Notes: a model not told the origin generated them from the sequence alone. A stretch of 64,000 nucleotides of DNA from Cryptomeria japonica (GCF_030272615.1 NC_081412.1:105264796-105328795), one strand, 5' to 3'. Counted from the first letter of the stretch, positions 22,540 through 34,637 are shown. Program-made: numbers and translations.

Positions 22540-22708
22540 TTGAACTTGAACCTTGAACCTTCAAGGTTCAAGTTCAAGGTTCAAAGAATGCAAAATGAAG
22601 ACAAGAACTTGCAAAGCTTAAAATTGCGTGGGGGATGAGATGCTCAAAAAAAATGCCCATTGAACTTTGAACCCTGAACCAAAAAAGGTTCAAGTTCAAG
22701 GTTCAAGT
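22540..22708. repeat. GGTTCAAG repeat block in Gyp1 U3 (3' LTR)
   Basis: Two clusters (about 22541-22584 and 22661-22708) of the word GGTTCAAG/CTTGAACC occur in both orientations. They can fold: TTGAACCTT, one base, AAGGTTCAA is a perfect hairpin. The same block is in the other LTR at 36991-37160. It lies a few hundred bases upstream of the LTR ORF start, where promoter elements would be expected. Confidence 0.65.
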
Positions 22709-22852
22709 TTAACGTAGTGAAACCTAACAAGGACCAAATGACAAGAGCAAAAATTTAAGCAAGATCTTGACCAATGAACCAGATAATGAACTAGACAAAC
22801 ATAACTTCATACAGGGGCGCATATGGAATGAAAATTGTATATGGGCCCAACA

Positions 22853-23096
22853 GTGGCTCTAAATGGGGACTGGGTGTCATAAGATACCAAGCAATGAATC
22901 ACAAAATCTTTGGTTCATAGCATAACTGACTAAGGATTGACCTACAACAAAAATAGACACACCTAAACTAGCATGACAAAAACAAATATGTACAAACTAA
23001 CAGGGGATACCTATTTACAATTGATACAATTTTAAATCCTACCCATTTTAAGATAGGGGAAGCTCAAAACCATCTTGATAAGCAAGTTTAAAAGAA
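22853..23096 (-). other. Gyp1 region between integrase and 3' LTR
   Basis: It has no ORF. The expected polypurine tract next to the 3' LTR is not clear: the minus strand reads CATTTAGAGCCAC before TGTTGG. Either the tract has decayed or it lies farther upstream, for example near the TTTGAGCTTCCCC... complement at about 23060. Confidence 0.4.
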
Positions 23097-24523
23097 TTAG
23101 GTCCCTTTTAGCTTGTAGATCACATAAGGTCCCTTCCACAGCGACTCAAATTTTCCATGAGAACCTTTCGATTCTCTTCTTTTATCCCATAATAGCACTA
23201 GATCTCCTTTCATGAACTTCGTGGGCCTTGCCTTCTGATCAAAAATCTTTTTAACCCTCATCTGATGTTTTATGATCCTATCAACCAGCTTTTCTCTTTC
23301 TTCTTCAATTTTGGTTAAATACATGATCTGTTTTTCAAGGGAGCTCTGGAAGAATGCATATTCTATCACCATCTACAATTTAGAAGCCGCCAATTCTAAA
23401 GGAAGAGAGATTTGTGCACCAATACCATAAACCAGTTCAAAAGGTGACATTCCTATGGCCCATTTTGGTGAAGTTTGATCTACCCATAGCGCTTCATGTA
23501 GCTTCTTATGCCAATCTCTGAAATCTCACTGACTAACTTCCTCATAATATTGATCAAGTTCTTATTACTTGATTCTGCTTGACCGTTACCTTGTGGATAA
23601 TAATCAGAAGCGTGTGCCAGAGGAATTCTATGATCATAGCAAAATAAGCTCAATTCTAATGAAGAAAAATTTGATGCATTATTTATGACTATTTTTTGAG
23701 GGACTCCGAACCTGACAAGAATATTCTCCTTAAGGAATGTACACACAATTTCTAAGGTAGTTTTCCTTACAGGGATGGCTTCCACCCATTTAGTGAAATA
23801 ATCCATCGTTGTTAATATGTGAGTGTGCCCCACACTAGAACTAGGATTCAAAGGACCAATAAAATCTAGTCCCCACTGCTTAAATGGTTCTTCAATTACC
23901 ACAAGCCTCAAAGACAAGGCAACCAACTAGGGTTTACCAGTAAATAGCTTGCATTTCTCACACTTTGCCACCCAAGCATATACATCCCAGAACATCCCTG
24001 TCCAATAGTAACAATTTCTCAGGATTTTCTATGCAGTGACCGTAGAGGAAAAGTGACCCCCACAGGCTTCATTATGAAAAGTTTTCAATAGAGCTTCTTG
24101 GTGCGGTTTGTCCACACATCGGATGAAAGTACCATCTAAACCCTTTTTATACAATATGTTATTTGAGATAACGTACTTTGTAGCTTTCAACCTCAAATTC
24201 CTTTTTTCTCTAGGAGAAAGATGGTCTGGACAGTCCCCATACGTAAGATAATACGCCATGTTAGTGAACCAAGAATCTTGATGATCAATGAACAGGGTTA
24301 AAGGTAAATTGTTGTCCTCTTTGGACTCATTTTCTGCCATCAGTCTATAGAGGCCTTGTCCTCTTACCAATTTAGTGGGCTTGATATCTAAATTGAATTC
24401 CTATATCTTGGAAACCCAAGATGCTCTATTGTTGATGCCAACATCCTATTGAGTTAAAACAACCTTTACTGCAGAATTGGGAACAAAAACAATTGCATGC
24501 GAGTGAAGTATATTATACCTGAA
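23097..24523 (-). pseudogene. Gyp1 integrase
   Basis: A gypsy-type integrase follows RNase H. The zinc-binding part is HNEACGGHFSSTV and CEKCK (24370-23940). The core has GLDFIGPL with the first Asp and DYFTKWVEA. IVINNASNF is where the second catalytic Asp should be but is Asn. GNGQAESSNKNL holds the Glu. The C-terminal part has KARPTKFMKGDLVLLWDKR and the GPY motif (WKGPYVIYKL, about 23130). No chromodomain follows, so this is not a chromovirus. In-frame TAG codons lie near 24451, 24401, 24026, 23927 and 23373, with a frameshift near 23525. Confidence 0.85.
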
Positions 24524-25933
24524 CTACTTCACAGCTTTAACCACTGCATAAGCTTGCTTCTCTATCTGTGAATACTTCAACTCATGCTTCTTCAGGGGAA
24601 CACTCATAAATGAAATCAACACTTCCTCATTATCTTCACCCTTTTGTACCAAAATCCCGGACATAGTATGGTCTGATGCATAGCAATAAATAATAAAATC
24701 CTTATTAAAGCCTGGATTTACCAGGGTAGGCGCATGTGCAATTGCCTTCTGAATCTCTTCGAAAGATTTTCTACCAACTTCACTCCACTTAAAAGCTACC
24801 TTCTCACTCATCATATTCACAATGAACTTGGTGGTTTCAGCAAAATCAAGAATAAAACATCTTAAGAAGTTCACCTGTCCAAAGAAAGACCTCACTCCAT
24901 TTCTATTTGAGGGGAGACTAAGTTGTTGTATCACCTTTACTCTTTGTAGATCAACTTTTACTCCTTCCTATGAGACAATGTGTCCCAAAAGTTTCCCTTT
25001 TGTGACACCGAAGACAGAGTTTTTAGGATTTAGGGATACTCCATGCTCTCTGCATCTCATTAGAACTTTCCTCAAGTCCCGCACATGATGTTTCTTTTTT
25101 TTGGAGAATACAGTTAAATCATCTAAATACACCACAATAATCTTATCCGACAAATGTCCAAAGGAAAGATCCATCTCTCTTTGAAAAGTAGCTCCTGCGT
25201 TAATCAACCCAAAAGGCATCCTGTTATAAGCGAAGGTGCCCCAGGGAGTTATAAAAGTTGTCTTGTGTTGATCCTGCTCCATGACACTAATCTAATTATA
25301 CCCAGAGAAATTGTCCAACATGGACATCATCTCCGACTTGGAAATAGTTTGTAAAATATGATCCATCATAGGCAGGGGATAGTTATCTTTCAGACTTGCT
25401 TGATTTAAGTTTCTAAAATCAATACAGATTCGTATCTCGTCGTTCTTCTTCCGAACAAGAACTATATTCGCAATCCAGGTAGAATGGTGTATAGGATAAA
25501 TAATTTGGGCCTTCAACATTTTTTCGACCTCATGAAAAATTGCTTCTGCTACCTTCGGATTAAAGTTTCTTAACTTCTGTCGGAATGGGTTAACACCTAG
25601 TTTCAAAGGAATCTGGTGTTGAAACTTTCCATCCCTAAATTTCTTCAAATCATCATAACTCCATGCAAATACATCCTTAAACTCTACCAGTAAATCAGTG
25701 AACTTCTTTCTTTCCACTTCAGAACAACATTTTCCCAAATTGACAAATTTAGGATCACCATTGGTACCAATGTTAATTTTCTCATACTCCCCTAAACTCT
25801 GAATCACAAGAACTTCCTTGTCTCTTCGCTTAACATATCCATATTTCCTGTCGAAAAGATGTTCAAGAGAAACTAAACCCTTTGGGATTTTATTTCCCTT
25901 TAACTGCAACATCCCATCATGTACTTCCTCTTG
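24524..25933 (-). pseudogene. Gyp1 reverse transcriptase and RNase H
   Basis: RT begins after a linker with FTDLLVEFKDVFAWSYDDL. It has KMLKAQIIYPIHHSTWIANI, VRKKNDEIRICIDFRNLN, TPWGTFAYNRMPFGLINAGA and the catalytic VVYLDDL (about 25120), which is intact. The standard gypsy RNase H starts at FKWSEVGRKSFEEIQ with IIYCYASDHTMSGILVQKG (about 24700-24640). TAG stops separate the pieces at about 25283-25291 and 24965. Together with the domain at 25950-26545 this gives two RNase H modules in one polyprotein. Confidence 0.88.
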
Positions 25934-25949
25934 CGTGTGAGGAGAAAAC

Positions 25950-26545
25950 TCTTTACAACTCACCTCTGACCCTTCATAAAACAAGGATGTAAAAATATCA
26001 ACACATTGTAGAAAGTTTTGAATTTGTTTATCATTTTTGAACACCTGGTAGGATTCAAAATTATCTGGCACACTAGGTCTATAAACCAAGTGAACCCTAT
26101 AAGTATCAGTCATGAAATCTGGGTGTGGAATCAGTAAGGCTGCAGATACCGCCAAAGAATCTGCCTTCGAATTAAATTCCCTAGGAATGGATTCAATTGA
26201 AAAAGCATCAAAGGCTTCAATCTCATCCCAAACATGATTTCTATAGTGTCTCAATCTCTCATTTTTTACCGCAAATAAGCCCCTGACTTGTTTAACAATA
26301 AGTTCTGCATCACCCTTCACTTTCAACATTTTGATTTGTAACCTCTTCGCTTCAGCCAGACCTAATAACAAGGCCTCATACTTGGCCATATTATTTGTGT
26401 TTTGGAATTCTAACTTAAAAGAATAAGGAATGCTCTCTCCGCAGGGGGATATCAAAACAACCCCAGCACCTGATCCTGAAGATGAATAACTCCCATCAAA
26501 TTCCATGAACCAGAGTTCATTTAACTTTCCTATAGCAAGTAACAT
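25950..26545 (-). pseudogene. Gyp1 additional RNase H domain, upstream of RT
   Basis: This is an RNase H fold of the plant/archaeal type. WFMEFDGSYSSSGSGAGVVL has the first Asp, NNMAKYEALLLGLAEAKRL has the Glu, KVKGDAELIVKQVRG has the second Asp, and NSKADSLAV has the last Asp. All four catalytic acids are present. It lies between the protease and RT in the same frame as RT (26545-25292, no stop). Tat elements are known to carry a second RNase H, but usually after the ordinary one and before integrase, so the position here is unusual. Confidence 0.85.
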
Positions 26546-26677
26546 ATTCTCATCCTAAGGGTCAGTCGTTATCATGTAATTGCCAAAGCCAGAATCCTGA
26601 TACAAAATTTGAGCTTTCGGATCATCAGAGGGAAAAACTGTGTACTTAGCCTTCATTTCAGGGTGCAAAAGGACTCT

Positions 26678-27670
26678 CTATTTTCCAACTGAGATTATCA
26701 CTTGAGACCAATCCATCTTAATTTCCCCTCCCATGTCTTTACAAAAAGTGTGACTCAACAACATACCATAGCTAGCAGGAATGTCAGCCACTAGTATTGT
26801 CAACTTGATTCTCTTAGGAGAATGTGCTACTAAGGCAACCTGCACATCTTTAATTTGCCCTAATAAAAGAACCTGCTTGGAGTCCATGGAGTAACATTTG
26901 CCAAAGGTCTTTGTTAGGGTTAAACGTAAAGATTTTGCTATAGCCGAAGGCATGACATTATCGGATGCTCCTGAGTCAATTATGCAATTACTCAACTTAT
27001 GCCCATTAATATATAAAGACACATAGAAAGGTTCTGGTTTATTTTCAAGGTTGGGTTCAAGGAGATCATCTTGCAAAGGAGTAGACCTTGATGAGATCTC
27101 AGGGGTTACTTGAGCAGGACTAACATTAGCATGTTTTGGTGAATCAGTGCTCATGGGTGTCTGGGTTTCACTTGCTAAGGCATGGGAATCATCTCCTTTA
27201 ACAAATTCAACCAATCTATCTAGTTCTCTTAGGTTTAACTTCAAATACTCAGCCAGAGAGATCTGAACACAAGATGTTTTGCAAAACTCAATGATATCAA
27301 AAGAGTTAGTAGAAGAATTAGAACTTGAAGGAGTAACTCCTGGAACCACTTTTGACATACCTCCATGATGGGTCAAGATTTCTTTTCCCTTCTCAGAACT
27401 GTGTACAGGTGTTGCAGCATCTTGAGATCTCAAATTCTGTTGAGTTCTTGTAAGAATTGTGTATGAAGAGTCTTCTAAAGATACCAACATGTTTCCTCCC
27501 CTCTCTGAGTCGGAGACATATTCCATATAATGAATTTTAGAGTCGCCAGGCATACCTTGGGAACTTACTTCATCTGCTTCTAATATTGTTTCCCCTTTAC
27601 TAATGATTTGAGAAAAACAAACCATCTCTAGGCATGAAGATCCATCATGTTCATCAGTTAAATGAAACAC
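26678..27670 (-). pseudogene. Gyp1 aspartic protease region
   Basis: Retropepsin-like sequence lies in the C-terminal third: PFYVSLYINGHKLSNCIIDS with the DSGAS active site intact (about 26960-26975), then an Ile/Val-rich flap and MLLSHTFCKDMGGEIKMDWS. The N-terminal two thirds are Ser/Thr-rich linker between gag and protease. A TAG (26675-26677) separates it from the RNase H domain. Confidence 0.8.
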
Positions 27671-27715
27671 ACAAGAATTTGTCTTGAGTGGTGGTGCCTC
27701 AATAGAAAGTCTTTG

Positions 27716-29032
27716 CTAGACAGGGGGAAGTTGCAATTGTCTCCCTCCATCTCCTGCCTGTTGATTAGGATATCTCCTAGGAACGTCTTGATATGGCTGA
27801 GAATAGGAAGTATTTGCTTTAGGAGTTTGTCTCTTTAGGGAAATTAAATCATTCATTAACCATTGAATGACAAGATCTGAGGAAGTAGCAGGTTGTGCAT
27901 TAGATGTTTGCACTTCATGTTTCCATTTGCCCATAGTGATCAAATCATCTTCTAGTTCAACTGCAAGGGTTTTGACAGCATTCAAATCTGCAACCCTTTG
28001 CCTACGAATCAAGAAACTTATTTTAGAGGGCATTGAGTTAATAAAAAAACATTTGAGATTATCATCTGAAGGTTTTTGGTTGACGAGAATCTTGTGCAGA
28101 ATCTTATCAAATCTAGCTATGAAGTCTCTCATATATTCGGGAAGTTCCTTTTTTAACTGAGATAACTGAGCTAGAAGGGAGTGCTCATCTTCAGCTACCT
28201 TGAATCTATCTTTGAATCTTGTCTTCAAATCCTGTCAGGTTGCTATCACACTATTTGGAAAATGATAAAACCAAACTACAACCACTCCTGTCAATGTTTG
28301 GATAAACAGCCTAATAGCCACATCTTCATGTTGAACCACTATCACTCCACAGGCTACACTAAAAGCATTCAAATTCTCATCTACAGTGATCATCCCATCC
28401 CCGCTAAATTTAGGTAGATGATCTCTAGCAGCCTTTGGCAAGGGGTTAAGGTTCAAGCCTAGGTTCAACGGGCCTATAGTTGCCCCCTAAGGGTTATTAG
28501 CCACCATTGGAAGTATAATATTAAGGGGAGTAGGATTAAACAAAATGGGTATAGCAACACTGTGCAGAACCAATGTTTGATAAACTAGAGACACGGGTGA
28601 TGATGGCAAAGGAGATGGAGGTCTACTTCTTGCCTTCCGTTGGGGTGAGTAGGTGGGTTGAGAACTTAGATTCTATAATTCTTCAAAATAAGGATTAGAA
28701 ACCCCCTCCCCCTCCTCTGGGATCTAGTATACGGTCTGGAGTCCAGTGTGGAACAATCAGGGCAACAAATGTCTAGGAATCTAAAATTGATTATCAGGGA
28801 TGTGGATAAAGAAAACCCTAGGAACTACTACTCTTTCAATGACTAACACAGGCTGATCCAAATGTCTTTCTATCTTGCTAAGAAGAGCACTTATTTTGTC
28901 ATATTCTGCTCGACTTCTTCTATGCCTCCAGGCTAGAGTATCCAGCTCTGAGGTAATGTTACCTTGTTCCTCTTGTACCCAGTTTAGATTTGGTTGCAAC
29001 AAAGGTAAGAACCCTTCAAGAGGTAATACCAT
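27716..29032 (-). pseudogene. Gyp1 gag
   Basis: It starts with ATG at 29032 (MVLPLEGFLPLLQ...), about 80 bases after the primer site. The capsid-type core (retrotransposon gag family) is at 28468-27716: ARDHLPKFSGDG, WFYHFPNSVIAT, then QDLKTRFKDRFK, YMRDFIARFDKIL and MPSKISFLIRRQ. A TGA at about 28232-28234 replaces the expected Trp, a TAG follows DNQF near 28780, and the 28500-28780 part has several stops. No clear CCHC knuckle is left. Confidence 0.8.
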
Positions 29033-29093
29033 TTATAGAAAACAAAGTATACTATAAAGATGATCTGATTTTATAATCAGTTATTCTCTTTGT

Positions 29094-29111
29094 TCCTTGA
29101 CAGAGTCACCA
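29094..29111 (-). other. Gyp1 primer-binding site
   Basis: The minus strand reads TGGTGACTCTGTCAAGGA, six bases after the LTR end CCAACA. It resembles the TGGCGACTC... site of Ogre/Tat elements, which is complementary to an Arg tRNA 3' end, with one G-to-A-type change. Confidence 0.65.
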
Positions 29112-29117
29112 AAAATC

Positions 29118-30847
29118 TGTTGGTAAATAGATTTGTCTTTTCTTATCTATTTAATTTAAAGTACTGTGAATCATAGAAAAGCAAACAAACTTTTCACCAA
29201 ACAGTTGGAAAATCATCTAATTGATTAACCTCTGAATTTAGGTATAGCTCCCTCTAGTAAATATTCATTCAGCTCCAAATTACATATAATCAATAGAATG
29301 TTTTTCACTAGAAAGCAGTTAAAGGCAATTGCATACACCAAACAATACAAAATGAATGCAAACAATGATCCATATATAACTTTTTATATAAAGTTGACAG
29401 ACTTCATATGAACACTAAGACAAAATGAAAAAGCTTATAAAGATGAACTTAGCCAATAGTTTTCTGCACATATCGAAAGTATAACAACCTCTTCTTTGAA
29501 ATAGATTTACACAAAAATCGGACTTCAAAAATCAAACACACAGATTTGAAACTGATAATAGCTATTAAAAAGATTTCACATTCATAGATGATCATTCACT
29601 TTCTTCATACACAAAAAGTTCTTAGCTAGTCTTAAAGATAGTCTTTTTCAAAAACTTAGCGAACCCCTTCAAAGTTATTACATAAAATATTTATAGGTCA
29701 TCAGACCCAATAGTCCTTTTTAAACCAAATTAAAATTAACTCATAAGAGTTAATGGAAATCAACCCTAAGTGCAACAACTGAAATTTAAAGAAAATAACT
29801 AGGCTTGCTGGCAAACAACTGCCAGCAGCGCTAGTCATGCAATCTGCTCCATTTCGGTGTGATCACTCGGGTTAGTGTCTTGAACAAACACCATCACTGC
29901 CTTGGCCACGCTTCACTCTCAGTGCACTTTTGAAAACTCCTAGATTACCATTACGAGCAGTAAACTGAAATGAATAACCCTCTGCTTCCAGAGCTCCTTC
30001 TTTCTCTTCACCATTTGCACTCTATCTCTGTGAGAATCCAGATGATCAAGGAAAACGGTGAGTATCGATTCCACCTTAGAGATCCTTGTGAAATCTTCCA
30101 TGGTCAAAGATTTCTCCATCTTGATTTGTCTAATGTGACTGCCAAACTGGCTAATCATCTTTGTGGTGTCCTCCAGAGTTTCACCGTCTTCCTTAAGTAA
30201 TTGAACATCCACACAGTATAAGTCCTTCTGCATGGTCGCCCTCAAGGTTGTTAATTCGCCACGTAGACTGGCTGACTCGCTATAACCCTACTCAATAATT
30301 TGATTGCGCCATTTAATACTCTCCTTGCAAATGAACATAACATCTTCATTTAGTCTTGACTCCTGGTTTTCAGCAAGAAAGTTCATTAGCCGATAATGTT
30401 GAATATCCCGCATCTGCTTCAAAATCATAGCCCATTTGGACTTCTCCTTTTTCCATGAGACCAAGTCAGAGTCTAAGGCTTTGGTGACCTCATTGGTATC
30501 CTTAAAAATATGGACCAAGTCAGTTATGTAATTAGTTGCCTGGCACATAATTGTGGTGAGCCATTCTGAGAAAACCTCGACGATTATCATGTTCCATTGA
30601 ACTTCATCCAGGAATTTTTGATTGCTAGGTGACTTTGGACTAAAAGGACCTGAATGCTGGGATAATGGCAATGGGTTGTTCTGCAAAGCATGGATATATT
30701 GAGCCATTTGTGTTAAACTTTGTTTCAGCTCAACCTTGTCCCTCTCATCCTTCTAGGTACGGGAGATGATTCATTTGGTGGAAGACTCCAAGTGCTTAAC
30801 AACCATGGCTCTAGTTCCGATTCCCAAATCTATTCGTTCAACAACAT
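29118..30847 (-). repeat. Gyp1 5' LTR, part 1
   Basis: It starts TGTTGGTAAATAG on the plus strand and matches 10170-11886 closely. In the element's direction this is the LTR end: the C-terminal part of the LTR ORF and about 700 bases of AT-rich R/U5-like sequence. It is cut at 30847 by SoloG. Confidence 0.88.
29825..30847 (-). pseudogene. LTR-internal ORF, 5' LTR copy, C-terminal part
   Basis: This copy is parallel to 10880-11886. Segments include MAQYIHALQNNPLPLSQHSG (30707), SNQKFLDEVQWNMIIVEVFS, then KSLTMEDFTRISKVESILTV (about 30130). It is a charged, helix-rich sequence with stops at different places from the 3' LTR copy. The N-terminal part continues at 34638. Confidence 0.65.
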
Positions 30848-31195
30848 TGTCATGCCCAAAATTTAGGGCAAAAACGGAACAATTTTTTTTTAAAAACATA
30901 CTAATTCAATTAACAAGTTCGCTCACACGACAAGCGTTATAGAAATTTCCATTATTAAATTCGAGCTAGTTCTGAGTTGAACCAAGCATCGATAAATTGT
31001 TAAATTTTAATTGCGGAAAACCTACTGGTTTAATTTTATCTCCAAGAGATACTCAGTCATTAAGTTTAATAAATTAATCAAGCTAAAGGAAATAGGAGAG
31101 GAAAAATTAATTAAATCTCCAATATGACTATATAGTCTAATCAACCTTTTTAAATTTCTCTTTATTAATTATTCCAAATTATAATCAGGATTATA

Positions 31196-31345
31196 TAAAT
31201 ATATGTATATATATATATATATATGTATTTGCATATACATATATATATATATATTTATAATTAAATACTTATCCAAAATTCTGATCAAAATTCATATATA
31301 TACATATATATATACCCATATATATATATGGATACATATATAAAT
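31196..31345. repeat. AT microsatellites in SoloG
   Basis: Runs of (TA)n occur at about 31196-31257 and 31290-31345, and again at about 31908-31992 and 32123-32143. They flank the GC-rich palindrome island on both sides. Any ORF here is chance. Confidence 0.85.
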
Positions 31346-31655
31346 ATATATTTTACATAAATGACAAATATTTTAATTCTAAATTCAAAAACCATTATAA
31401 CTTCCTAAATATTATTTTCATATTTTTCCCCAACCCTAATTAGGGTTATAATTTCTTATATATATATTATCTAAACTAAATAACTTATTTTATTTTTATT
31501 TTTAAAACTAATTTGCCCTAGCCCCATTCGGGCTAGGGTTTAACCCATATTTTTTTTTAACAGTCCAAAATTCTTACTAGGCCGAAGACCCCAAGGTCGG
31601 CCGCGTTTTATTTTGTTGCAGGCAGTGGAGGAAAGGGAGGCGGGTTGGCCGCGCG

Positions 31656-31858
31656 CCACTGTGTGAGCGCACAGTGGGCGCTGCGGCACCACTGTGTGCC
31701 CACACAGTGGGCGCCGCTAGCGGCTCCCCACTGTGTGGCCACACAGTGGCGGCCGTGGCCATCCACTGTGTGCCCACATAGTGGGAGCCGAAAGCGGCTC
31801 CACTGTGTGTGCACACAGTGGGCACCGCGCGGCCGTCCACTGTGCATACACATAGTGG
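31656..31858. repeat. Array of six 22-base palindromes
   Basis: Units start at 31656, 31689, 31728, 31763, 31800 and 31837, spaced 33-39 bases. Each has arms CCACTGTGTG and CACACAGTGG around a 2-base centre. Units 2, 3 and 5 are perfect; the others have one to three changes. Spacers are GC-rich and partly self-complementary (for example CCGCTAGCGG). This is a GC island in a very AT-rich LTR and could form a row of hairpins or serve as a repeated binding site. Confidence 0.9.
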
Positions 31859-31952
31859 AGTCCGCGAGGACCCAAAACATATTTTTTTTTTAATAATTTT
31901 TTTTAAAATATAATATAATATATATATATATATATATTTATATAAATATATA

Positions 31953-31989
<37 letters not shown>

Positions 31990-34637
31990 TCCCATAACTT
32001 TTATAATCATAGTTAAAAGATGAAATTTATTTCAATATAAATTTATATATATATTTTTTTAAAGAGAATTTTCATGCAAAATTTTAAACTAAAATAATTA
32101 AAGGGAAAAGCATTAAGTTAAATCATATATATATATATATATAATTAATAAGCTTTTAAATCAATGCTAACTAAAATACAATTTAGAATACTATTCAAAG
32201 ATACATTATACTTTTTCTGGAAATAAAGAAATTCATTGATTTTTTTCTTCTAATAAATTATTCACAGAAAACAACTTTTTCCCATTTAAAATACTTAAAA
32301 TCTTTCAGCATAAATAAACTTCTATTTTGCCTCAAGTAAAAATATAGGTAAAATCTAAATGAAAACAATTCTTTTATTTCTTTCCAAAATACAAGAAGCT
32401 TTTGCATGCAACACAAATTAACTTTTCTTTTTCAAATAAACCAGAAGTAGAAATAACAAGCTTTTCTTTTTTAAAACATCTCTAAGATATTCTACCAATT
32501 TAGAGAATGTTTTCTCTGAATAGTCACAACAATAAAACTTCAAGTCTACTTTCACAAAATACAACTTGCTTCTCTTTTCTATGACTAAGGCATATTTCTA
32601 TAACAACTCTAAACAAACATCTGCAACTGAATTCAAGTATCTTCAATAACAATCTTCTGTATCTCTTTCATGGTTCCTATTCTCTTTCCTCTGATTTTCC
32701 TGCATAATAGAAAACACAAATATGACCACGGAGTGCTCACCTCCCAGCCTAGGCTAACTGGTAGCCACCCCCGAGCTCGGAGAACCAAATCCTAGATGGG
32801 TTACAAACAGGCAAACACATAGAAAGCAATGCATACAGATTCTTTTCAGACACATTCCCAACTTGGCTTTCACAGCACCACACTCTGGTGATGAACATTT
32901 TCAAAGGGTGGTAGTGGACCAAATACCTTGAGGAGAACTGCAAGTATGAAATAAAAAAGAAGCCACCTCATGGCACAATAAAAATAACCAGAATCTCAAC
33001 CCCTTAATCCTTATGCCCCCCAAAGGCATTCTAGCCTTATATCCCTCCTTATGACCCCCATTGCACAAACAAGCCATGCAGCAAGGGTCACACAAAGATC
33101 CTTTGTGATCGCTCTCAAAAGAGAGTCTCTCACTCGAGGGCTGTCACTGCTACCACCCTCAAGATCCTCTTCTCTCCCAAGAGTAAGAGATCTTGAGAAA
33201 ACTCCCAAAACACAACATTTTCATAAAGCAAAAATACCAAGAGTTTTTTCAAACATAAACTTTCAAGAACACAGATTTCTTATACAAACAACTTCCATAC
33301 ATAAACAAGAAGAAGACATTACAAATAATAATTGAAACCAACCTTAATCTGCCCAAAGGTTAATATGATATCTGATGAAGAGCTGCCCAATCCACCAGTC
33401 TTTTTCTTCTACCCTTATTCCTTTTCTCTATTCCATAACATTATTTTCCTTCTAAATTTTCTTCTGTCTCCAAAAATGGAGAGTGGGTGATTACCTTGCT
33501 ATTCCCAAAAATCTTCCTTAAGAAGTTCACTCTCTGAGTTCTCACAGGATTCTAAAAAAAAACCAAAAAGAAGAAAGAAAGCAAAAATGCAAAAAGACTC
33601 TCATTCCAAAAGGAAAAATCTTGATTAGATTTAACTTCTAATTTTCAATTTTCGCTCAACTCAAAAAAACCAATTTTTAAAGCGTTAAAAATATCATTAT
33701 AAAGTAGAAACTTGCCTAAAATTACCCCTAACCCCTGGGTATACCTTATGGGTTTTAGGAAACCCTATTAAACTACCCCTAGGTGTTCATTTAACCCATT
33801 TTAAACCCCTCTGAAGTTTATTTTCGGGTCAAACATAAGTTGACCACCCCAAATATTATATTCCCAAAGTATTTATGACAACACATTAATTTATTTAAGA
33901 AAACTATAATTAAACACTTTCCCACCAAGAGACAAAATAAAACATTTAAATTTAAATACACACGTGTCAAGTGACACAAATAAAACATTTTTACAAAAAT
34001 AAAACATGAGATTGTCTCTCATGGTTTTTACACATTAAATTTAATTAACACTTAACACTCATGTAGCATATACTGTTACGAATAAAATACAACACAAGCG
34101 GGGTGTTGTCTCTCTAAATAGACAAACCCTGGCTTTATGAACATACATAAGTCTAGGTTTTGGTTCTCCATAATTTTCCATGGTCACATGGTAAATTTCC
34201 TACGCATCTCAATTTACACATTAGTACTTCCAAATATCCAAATATAATATAATTCAATAATATAACAATACACATCATTACTTGCATACAATTTTCATCT
34301 GCACAGATTGAATACACCTTTATCAAGAAAATTCACATAAGCAAATTTCATCCCAATTCACAAAAACTAAACATACATCATAGTTCTATATTCAGAGTAA
34401 AGTCCTACAAATTCAATAATGACATCTATCATTGCAATATCATTCTATCTAATAATCATGTAGTGTTCTATCTCATAAAGCATGTAAGTAAATCATCAAA
34501 TCATAGCAATGTTATCCAAATCCTGAAACCATATAAGTTCTAAGTCTCAAAATGCATCAAAATAAAGTATCCATAATAGTCTAAAATATAAAATCCACTG
34601 AATGTCAAACTGAGTCAAGGTGAGGGCTCACAAACAT

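Larger units (their letters stand above)
20983..22852 (-). repeat. Gyp1 3' LTR, part 2
   Basis: This continues the Gyp1 LTR after GypS and matches 35746-37303 of the 5' LTR. It ends GGGCCCAACA (plus strand), which is the start TGTTGGGCCC of the LTR in its own direction. In that direction it holds U3 (about 870 bases) and the N-terminal part of the LTR ORF. Confidence 0.85.
30848..34632. mobile_element. SoloG: 3.8-kb solo LTR
   Basis: It starts TGTCATGCCC and ends GGGCTCACA, flanked by a perfect 5-base duplication AACAT (30843-30847 and 34633-34637). Removing it restores the Gyp1 LTR sequence seen at 11886. It has no primer site, gag or pol and no internal second LTR, so a solo LTR formed by recombination is the simplest reading; a large coding-free derivative is the alternative. 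The TGTCATGCCC start is typical of plant gypsy LTRs. It contains AT microsatellites, a GC island with six palindromes (31656-31858) and otherwise A/T-rich sequence without coding potential. Confidence 0.85.

Noticed and set aside
22540-22708. tRNA or SINE suggested by the B-box-like GGTTCAAGTTC
   Set aside because: No A box, no cloverleaf, no A-tail; the word is repeated in both orientations.
22853-29117. Chromovirus assignment for Gyp1
   Set aside because: The integrase ends shortly after the GPY motif with no chromodomain, and an extra RNase H is present, which fits the Tat side.
31656-31858. CRISPR-like array
   Set aside because: Units are palindromes with GC-rich, related spacers inside a plant LTR; spacing varies and no cas genes exist.
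31577-31893. Overlapping ORFs on both strands rich in HTQW / HCVxTQW repeats
   Set aside because: They are produced by the palindromic GC array, which reads similarly on both strands; no coding signal.
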